Part shown: positions 6,275-11,269 of the stretch, piece after piece
Numbering within the stretch: the stretch's first letter is position 1
How the letters are laid out: every line of letters starts with the position of its first letter
The notes under the pieces: generated by a model
What the model was told of the DNA's origin: nothing
What the model saw: only the letters and a program-made list of their open reading frames with translations
The model's database searches: none
Assembly (NCBI GenBank): GCA_000438015.1
Contig: FR901605.1
Span: 1,434-12,702, forward strand
Origin: Coraliomargarita sp. CAG:312
GTDB taxonomy: Bacteria; Verrucomicrobiota; Verrucomicrobiia; Opitutales; Intestinicryptomonadaceae
Length of the DNA: 11,269 bases
Direction of reading: 5' to 3'
Position numbers and translations under genes: made by a program

Positions 6275-8089
6275 TTATTTGCGGCCGCGCTTGCCAACAG
6301 CCAAGAAAACTGCCAACGCTCCCAATAAAGCCGCAAACATTGCGGGCTCCGGAACTACATTTGTTGCAGAAAGCCAATATCCGCCGTTAACAGTGTCTTC
6401 TATATATTTGAAATCGATCCAATCGCCGTCTTTCGAAGAAACCAGGCTCAAATCATCATCCGAATTTATATTATCCAAGTGGATTAGATATTCCCTAAAC
6501 CCGTCTATTACCATATTTTTCTTCAGATATGTTGTTTCATCAACAGCGCCCAGCGTTCCATCAGCCAAAGAAGATAATTTTATCAAATCTACGGAACTGT
6601 CAATATAGAGGTTTAACGTCATATAATCTATGCCGCTAGTATGGCTCGCAATTGTAGTATTTTCAAAGTTAAAATGATGAAAATCCTGGTTTGCATACAA
6701 CTCTAGATAACCGTTGCCGCGCTGCATGCTTATCATCATTTCAGACTGGGAACCGTTGTCTGTCTTTTTGAATGTATTAGACGAACGCAATATTAAGGTT
6801 GCATGGTTATTATCCAACCTTATAGACCCGCTCCTTATTATAAGAGATTCTGCCGCTACGCCAGCGGCAACTTCCACGGTAGCTTGCGCAATATTCAAAC
6901 TATCTTTTAGGTCAAAAGTAGCGCCCTGGTTTACAACCAATCTGGTTGAATCCAAAGACTGAGAATTTTGATAAATATAAAGCGTTCCGGCGGTAGTCGT
7001 CACCGACCCGGATATATTTAATTTCGTCCGATCGCCTATCCAAATATTTTTTGCCGATAAGACTGAACCTGCCGCCATATTAAACTCAAGATCCCTTGAT
7101 ACGCCCCAGTTGCTCATTCTCAACTCCCCGCCGTTTAACATTATGTATGCCGTGCTGGTGAGGTTTATTTGCTGGTTTGTATCTATAGTCCAACTTCCGG
7201 CTTCTATTACACCGCCAATATTATAATGGGCGGTAAAGGGAGTCGGAGTAGAGTCGGATTTAAAAGTTAGATTTTTGTACGTGTATATAGGGCTGTCGTC
7301 AGACCCGGTATTTTCTCGGACATATATTGTGCCATCCAAGTTGAATGTCACATTTGCGCAAGAATTCGCCTCTCCCAAAATAGTCTCTGCAGTAGCTCCT
7401 TGAAACATTAGGTTAGTCGAACTATTTATCGTGTTTGTTTCTGTAAATGTTACTGTTTTTTTAAGAGGTTCAGTGAGAGTTGAATCAGCCGCAGGGCTTC
7501 CTGTGCCCGCCAATCTTATGCCGGAAGTCATAGAAGAATCCGAGGAATTGCCTATGTTTATTGTGCCCCCGTTAAAAGTCACTTTAGATTCCGGATTGTA
7601 GTCCCATTTGGATTGAGAATGCTCATTGCCTATACTTAAGTATATAGCCCACCGCATTGAATCCGTGTCAGTGCCCGAACCGTTGTAACCATATTGGGAA
7701 TAGATATAGCCTGTATCTATATTAATTACGCCGTCGCTGCCGCCAGCCGCAGTCCCCAACAAATTCACCATGCTATCGGAGTTTTGCGTTACGCCGACGG
7801 ATGGATTTGAAAAGATTCTGCCCACGGTATATTCCCCGTCAACATCAAGCTGCTTTAAATTCCAATTTAAATTGAGCCCTACCTTATTGGAATTTGGATA
7901 CTTAGATATTCCAGCAGTCTCATAATCAACTTTTTCAGACCCGTTTGGCCCTACATATATTTCCCACGCTGCAGTACTCCAAGACGTTGTCCCGCTGGCA
8001 GAGACATAGCGGTAATCCATTTCCTGGAAAGCAACCGCCGACAAATCCGCCAAAGACATCAATGCAACAAATGAAAATAAATTTTTCAT
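6275..8089 (-). CDS. PEP-CTERM sorting domain protein, secreted and beta-rich
   Basis: A 604-residue surface or exported protein expected to be processed by an exosortase. Residues 1-20 are a signal peptide (AVA before FQEM), unusual in having Asp15 near its end. The C-terminus (578-604) is a classic PEP-CTERM tripartite signal: VVPEP, a hydrophobic helix (583-598) and the basic tail GKRGRK. The passenger is rich in Ser, Thr, Asn and Gly, has a single Cys, and has many short alternating strands (for example IMLNGGELRMSN, LYIYQNSQS, LILRSSNTF) like beta-helix or autotransporter-type repeats; no catalytic motif is visible. Such proteins are numerous in Verrucomicrobiota and are thought to be attached to exopolysaccharide or the outer surface. 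It is a single-gene unit ending at its own terminator. The exosortase is not in the window, and the ligand or role of the passenger is unknown. Confidence 0.9.
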   Translation of the reverse strand: MKNLFSFVALMSLADLSAVAFQEMDYRYVSASGTTSWSTAAWEIYVGPNGSEKVDYETAGISKYPNSNKVGLNLNWNLKQLDVDGEYTVGRIFSNPSVGVTQNSDSMVNLLGTAAGGSDGVINIDTGYIYSQYGYNGSGTDTDSMRWAIYLSIGNEHSQSKWDYNPESKVTFNGGTINIGNSSDSSMTSGIRLAGTGSPAADSTLTEPLKKTVTFTETNTINSSTNLMFQGATAETILGEANSCANVTFNLDGTIYVRENTGSDDSPIYTYKNLTFKSDSTPTPFTAHYNIGGVIEAGSWTIDTNQQINLTSTAYIMLNGGELRMSNWGVSRDLEFNMAAGSVLSAKNIWIGDRTKLNISGSVTTTAGTLYIYQNSQSLDSTRLVVNQGATFDLKDSLNIAQATVEVAAGVAAESLIIRSGSIRLDNNHATLILRSSNTFKKTDNGSQSEMMISMQRGNGYLELYANQDFHHFNFENTTIASHTSGIDYMTLNLYIDSSVDLIKLSSLADGTLGAVDETTYLKKNMVIDGFREYLIHLDNINSDDDLSLVSSKDGDWIDFKYIEDTVNGGYWLSATNVVPEPAMFAALLGALAVFLAVGKRGRK

Positions 8090-8095
8090 AATATA

Positions 8096-8123
8096 ATGGT
8101 ACCTAAAACGATAAATAAGTCAA
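8096..8123 (-). promoter_or_regulatory. Possible promoter of the PEP-CTERM gene
   Basis: TTGACT (8123-8118), a 16-base spacer and TACCAT (8101-8096) match the sigma-70 -35 and -10 boxes at 5 of 6 and 4 of 6 positions. Transcription would begin close to the ATG at 8089, implying a leaderless or nearly leaderless mRNA, which agrees with the lack of a Shine-Dalgarno. It is a weak call in AT-rich sequence. Confidence 0.3.
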
Positions 8124-8151
8124 GAAATTATCTCTACCCGTGTGACATATA

Positions 8152-8178
8152 AGAATAAATCCATTCCTTTTTTATTCT
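8152..8178 (-). terminator. Weak AT-rich hairpin after the BtuF-like gene
   Basis: An 8-bp inverted repeat (AGAATAAA and TTTATTCT) with an 11-base loop lies 82 bases after the BtuF-like stop codon. The stem has only one G-C pair and the following TATATGTC is a poor T run, so termination here is doubtful. It is the best candidate I can see in the 171-base gap between the trio and the PEP-CTERM gene. Confidence 0.2.
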
Positions 8179-8260
8179 GCGCATATATTATTAGGGTTAA
8201 TTTTCGGTGGGGCAGCTTATATAGCAATTTGCCTATTTTTACTGGCCGCAATATAAGAGT

Positions 8261-9103
8261 TTATTTTGTTTTCTTGCAGAAATCCCGCATTAGGGAAATC
8301 GTTTCCATTATGCGGTAGGACGGTATTGTCACGATATTGCGCGGCATAAAGCATACAGCATCGTTTTTCACTGCATCAGTAGAACTCCATACAGGATCGG
8401 ACTTATAAAACGCCTCAAGATACAGCTTGTCGGATTCCGAAGCGTATTCAACAAATACGATTTGCGGATTCGCCGCAATTATAAACTCCCTAGACGGAAC
8501 CGGCCACGGCTTACCGATTGAATCGCAACAGTTTTTTAATCCGCACACTTCCATAATTCCGCCAATAAAAGATCCTTTGCCCGCGGCCATGTTCCCAAAC
8601 ATAAACATCGCCCGCCTGCCATCCTGCGTTTTTACCGTGGCGGATTCTATATTTCTTGCGATGCGGGCGGCCTCTTGCCTGCGCCGCAATAAATCTCCCA
8701 AAAGAATAATATCCTTAGATATATTTTCCAGCCCTTCGGAATTTAAAAAAAAACACTTTATGCCGAGTTTTTTTAGGCGCGACTCTATGCGGTCGTCCGA
8801 CAACGTCGGCAGTATAAAAACATCCGGCTTTAATTCAGCGATTTTTTCGTAATCCGGGTTCAAGAAGCTCCCTACCTTAGGCTTAGTTTTTGCCTCCTCA
8901 GGATATGAGCAAAACACCGAATCGGCTAAAAGCAAATCTCCAGCTCCCAAAGCAAAGACTGACTCGGTCACAGCAGGCATTACCGTCGCTACCCTAGGAG
9001 GTTCCGAGAACTCGAACTCCGTTCCCCGCGCATCCTTGACAGTATACGCGTCTGCGCTCCCCAAAAACCCTAAAAATAAAACCAAACTCAGGGCCGCCCT
9101 CAT
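8261..9103 (-). CDS. BtuF-like periplasmic binding protein (cobalamin/Fe3+-siderophore class)
   Basis: A 280-residue exported solute-binding protein of the Peripla_BP_2 (BtuF/FhuD/HmuT) class, which captures cobalamin, haem or ferric chelates for ABC import. Residues 1-19 are a signal peptide (ADA before YTVKD). Family phrases are PPRVATVMPAVTESVFALGAG (35-55), VGSFLNPDYEKIAELKPDVFI (77-97), GKGSFIGGIMEVCGLKN (175-191) and PSREFIIAANPQIVFV (203-218). The KPDVFI and NPQIVFV strands are typical of each lobe. Seven Cys (65, 117, 187, 192, 193, 251, 276) are many for this family and could form disulfides or bind metal. No lipobox is seen, so the mature protein should be soluble. Its ATG overlaps the stop of the VC0807-like gene by four bases (ATGA), implying translational coupling. 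No permease or ATPase gene is adjacent downstream, so it may serve a transporter encoded elsewhere. The ligand cannot be decided from sequence. Confidence 0.85.
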   Translation of the reverse strand: MRAALSLVLFLGFLGSADAYTVKDARGTEFEFSEPPRVATVMPAVTESVFALGAGDLLLADSVFCSYPEEAKTKPKVGSFLNPDYEKIAELKPDVFILPTLSDDRIESRLKKLGIKCFFLNSEGLENISKDIILLGDLLRRRQEAARIARNIESATVKTQDGRRAMFMFGNMAAGKGSFIGGIMEVCGLKNCCDSIGKPWPVPSREFIIAANPQIVFVEYASESDKLYLEAFYKSDPVWSSTDAVKNDAVCFMPRNIVTIPSYRIMETISLMRDFCKKTK

Positions 9104-9819
9104 TTTTTTTCCGCCATTACGTCTTCAAGCGACAATCCCGTGTAGCGGGTTATCGATGAAAAAAGCTTAAACATCGCAAAGATAAGTACGGCCATCGTTG
9201 GCAAGACTATAACCGGGAACGACAATGCTGTCATGCGCCCGACTTCCGCGTTAAATTCCGCGGTTCCAGCCGGGCTTTTAAAGAGGTAGGAGGCGAGGGC
9301 AAAATTTAAAACGCCGCTTAAAAGGAAAGACGCCGCCAAGATGTAGGTTGCCGTTTTAAGGGATTTTTCAAAATCCCCCCTTGTCCCGTTTGCATCCAAA
9401 GCGGAATCTATTTTTCCGACATCCAAAACCGCCTCGTTCATAAGGAGAACTTTTGCAAGCGGCTTTTTCGTAGCAGCGGTAAGCAATACGGCAGCACCAA
9501 GGACTAGCGGAACGCAAGTCTCTTTTACAATCATCCATTCTCTTGAAAGTTTCATTAAGCCTATTCCGCCGGTTAAAAACACGCTGAGTATCCCTATTGC
9601 GGAAAAAATATTCCATTTCCCGCGAGATATTAAATCGCACACTCCATAAATTATGGGAAATGCCAAAGCCGCCACAAAAATATACGCGTCCAACGACTCA
9701 TGCACATACCCGGCGGATTCGGCAATGCTTCGCCCCTTTATGAGGAGCAGACTAGGAGCAACTATATTGAAGCCTATATTCAGCCATATGTTTTCGCGCT
9801 TTGTCTCTTTTTTTGCCAT
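9100..9819 (-). CDS. VC0807-family six-helix membrane protein
   Basis: A 239-residue inner-membrane protein with hydrophobic segments at about 12-29, 46-64, 69-88, 98-115, 155-180 and 195-220. It resembles the uncharacterised VC0807 family: NIGFNIVAPSLLLIKG near the start, FPIIYGVCDLISRGKWN at 54-70, SVFLTGGIGLMKLSREW at 79-95, and a KETCVPLVLG helix at 99-108. A hydrophilic loop (about 127-155) separates the first four helices from the last two, and the C-terminal tail is charged and cytoplasmic. The reaction or transport role of this family is not established. The gene starts one base after the ArnT-like stop and overlaps the BtuF-like gene by four bases, so the three are probably co-transcribed. 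No clear Shine-Dalgarno is present; coupling to upstream translation is likely. Family recognition is from memory of the motif pattern. Confidence 0.75.
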   Translation of the reverse strand: MAKKETKRENIWLNIGFNIVAPSLLLIKGRSIAESAGYVHESLDAYIFVAALAFPIIYGVCDLISRGKWNIFSAIGILSVFLTGGIGLMKLSREWMIVKETCVPLVLGAAVLLTAATKKPLAKVLLMNEAVLDVGKIDSALDANGTRGDFEKSLKTATYILAASFLLSGVLNFALASYLFKSPAGTAEFNAEVGRMTALSFPVIVLPTMAVLIFAMFKLFSSITRYTGLSLEDVMAEKK

Positions 9820-9820
9820 T

Positions 9821-11269
9821 TTACTGCCGTTTTTTTGCGTCTATTTTAAAGAGTTTTAGTATTCCGTTCTCGGCTATTTTCTTAGCCGGCAGATTGCACT
9901 CGTAAAAATCCTCCAAACTGCCCTCGGAAACCGCTATAAATATAGCGCCTTTGCGGTTTTCAACAAAATTCCTTATTTCTTCATCGTCGGAAAGGAACCT
10001 TTTGTCGTGCGCGTTTTCCTCGCGCATGTAGCCAAACTTTTGTTCCTCCGGAGGTTTCCCAAGATTATATGTAAGTTCGTTGAGCCACACCGGCAAATCT
10101 TGAAATTTGCCGTAGTCGAATGCAATCACAACAACGTCTCCGTCTTTTCTCTGTTTTATTATTTCAGCAGCCAGAGGTTCGGCACTGGGCCTTTGAAGGT
10201 AAACGCCCATTGGATTAAAGAATATAAACAAAACGATAATCGCCGCATACACAAGCGCCATTGTTGAACGGCACACCCCATTCTTTAGAAATCCCGCCAA
10301 CGCAAAAGTCGCGGCTACAAACATGCAGACGCCGAAACATGCCATTACAACTGCCGCCTCTCCAGGATCCACCAGCTTTCCCTTGCGCAGTTGAATAAAA
10401 TATATCACCACCGGAGACGCGCTTAACAAATACCCTCCGACTATAAAAAGCCAAGCCGAGACTTTCAATTTAAAAGCCTTAGGATTTTCCCATACCTTCG
10501 CCAGCCATACTCCGACAACAACAGCCAAAGCCGGATAAATTGGAATTATATACGGGACAAGTTTGGATTTTGAAAACGAGAAAAATAGAATTACAAACAA
10601 TACCCACACTCCGAAAAACAGCATAGGGGAATTGTTTCCGCGCAGATTCTTCCACCCGCCTTTCATCGCGTCGCACAATGACTGCGGCAAAACAAAAAGC
10701 CACGGTATGAGTCCTATGGGCGCAAACACGAAAAAGAACCAAAACGGCTGGTTTCGCATGCTAGTGTCTGCATCTACATACCTTAAAATATGTTCGTGTA
10801 TAAAGTAATACCAGAAGAACCCCTGTCCGTCCCATTTCTTGGACAACATGCCTTCTGCGTTCTCAAACGCCGGATTTGCCATGGCTGCCAAGATGTGCCA
10901 AGGCGCGACAACTGCAAAGAATAGGGCTATCCCCAGCGCGCCCCATGCGGCATCTGAAGGTTTAAGAGATTTTAAGAATGATACCGGCCCTACTGAAACG
11001 GCGTAGAGGAAAACGACCGCACCTGGTATAAGCGCGCCTATTAGCCCCTTTGAAAGGACTGCAAAAGCGCAGGCTAAAAAGAAGCCCAAAATAAGCGCGC
11101 CGCGCCATATTCCGCTGCGTTTTATAGCAACGATAAAACAGAATAGCGCCGCCGACATAAAAACCGATACGGTCATATCCAACGTCACAATCTGCCCTAA
11201 GGCATAATATAAAAGCGACGTTCCCAGAACAGCGGCCGACGCTATGCCGGCTTTCCTGCCATAAAGCGC
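9821..11269 (-). CDS. ArnT/PMT-type lipid-linked sugar glycosyltransferase, 5' end cut by window edge
   Basis: The C-terminal 482 residues of an inner-membrane glycosyltransferase of the ArnT (GT83)/PMT_2 class, which move a sugar from a polyprenyl-phosphate carrier to a lipid A, glycan or protein acceptor on the periplasmic side. The frame continues upstream of any start: residues 1-32 (GRKAGIASAAVLGTSLLYY, then GQIVTLDM) carry the family's QxxTLDM motif, so a GTG at 11188 is not the real start. Other family phrases, numbered from the window edge, are LSKGLIGALIPG (72-83), FFWYYFIHEHILRY (151-164), QPFWFFFVFAPIGLIPWLF (174-192) and SFSKSKLVPYIIPIYPAL (231-248). About nine membrane helices are followed by a soluble periplasmic domain (about 355-482). 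The first periplasmic loop with the catalytic Asp lies outside the window. No arnB/C/A/D genes are seen, so the sugar is not necessarily aminoarabinose. Confidence 0.85.
   Translation of the reverse strand, partial: ALYGRKAGIASAAVLGTSLLYYALGQIVTLDMTVSVFMSAALFCFIVAIKRSGIWRGALILGFFLACAFAVLSKGLIGALIPGAVVFLYAVSVGPVSFLKSLKPSDAAWGALGIALFFAVVAPWHILAAMANPAFENAEGMLSKKWDGQGFFWYYFIHEHILRYVDADTSMRNQPFWFFFVFAPIGLIPWLFVLPQSLCDAMKGGWKNLRGNNSPMLFFGVWVLFVILFFSFSKSKLVPYIIPIYPALAVVVGVWLAKVWENPKAFKLKVSAWLFIVGGYLLSASPVVIYFIQLRKGKLVDPGEAAVVMACFGVCMFVAATFALAGFLKNGVCRSTMALVYAAIIVLFIFFNPMGVYLQRPSAEPLAAEIIKQRKDGDVVVIAFDYGKFQDLPVWLNELTYNLGKPPEEQKFGYMREENAHDKRFLSDDEEIRNFVENRKGAIFIAVSEGSLEDFYECNLPAKKIAENGILKLFKIDAKKRQ

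Noticed and set aside
8211..8233. GGCA/TGCC hairpin with inner GCT/AGC stem after the BtuF-like gene
   Set aside because: It needs a 4-base bulge and has no T run on the transcribed strand, so I do not call it a terminator.
9368..9640. Open frame of 90 codons on the minus strand inside the VC0807-like gene
   Set aside because: It is an out-of-frame overlap; the enclosing frame has six coherent membrane helices and family motifs, while this one is Arg/Cys-rich without structure.
9821..11188. Complete 455-residue glycosyltransferase starting at the GTG at 11188
   Set aside because: The frame continues without a stop to the window edge and the upstream residues carry family-like sequence, so the gene is truncated by the window, not started at 11188.
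1..11269. Prophage, insertion sequence, CRISPR, tRNA or rRNA content
   Set aside because: I found no transposase or integrase frames, no regularly spaced direct repeats, and no tRNA- or rRNA-like sequence on either strand by eye.

Overview
All eight protein genes in this window lie on the minus strand, so the biological order runs from high to low coordinates. The gene content points to a Verrucomicrobiota bacterium. A five-gene cluster matches, in order and protein architecture, the Akkermansia muciniphila pilus-associated locus Amuc_1102-1101-1100-1099-1098. A PEP-CTERM (exosortase-sorted) surface protein is also present, and clear Shine-Dalgarno sites are scarce. The lineage below phylum cannot be fixed from the sequence; an Opitutae-like or gut verrucomicrobial lineage is a guess.

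Region 1 (about 11269 to 8261) holds a tightly packed trio. It starts with an ArnT/PMT-type lipid-linked glycosyltransferase whose 5' end is cut off by the window edge. One base later comes a six-helix VC0807-family membrane protein. A 4-base ATGA overlap then leads into an exported BtuF-like periplasmic-binding protein. No ABC permease or ATPase is visible.

Region 2 (8089 to 6221) is a single gene for a 604-residue secreted protein with a C-terminal PEP-CTERM sorting signal. It ends at a strong intrinsic terminator (9-bp stem followed by a T run).

Region 3 (6028 to 1) is the pilus or secretion assembly cluster: an exported Amuc_1102-like protein; a hairpin that may act as a partial terminator or attenuator; a 544-residue protein that reads as a natural fusion of PilM (actin-like, cytoplasmic) and PilN (membrane-anchored); an Amuc_1100-like single-pass protein with PilO-like position and design; an Amuc_1099-like single-pass protein or lipoprotein in the PilP position; and the first 492 residues of a secretin with TPR-like repeats and an N0 domain in the PilQ position. 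These would make a trans-envelope scaffold running from cytoplasm (PilM part) through inner membrane and periplasm (PilN part, Amuc_1100-like, Amuc_1099-like) to the outer-membrane secretin channel. Pilins and the PilB/PilT/PilC motors are not in the window.

The locus type is already known from Akkermansia, so it is not a wholly new system. The points most worth a second look are the PilM-PilN fusion, the Asn residues replacing Asp in both PilM nucleotide loops, the divergent Amuc_1100 relative, and the secretin front end built of TPR-like repeats. There are no RNA genes, CRISPR arrays, insertion sequences or integrase genes that I can support, and no gene-free stretch longer than 300 bases.
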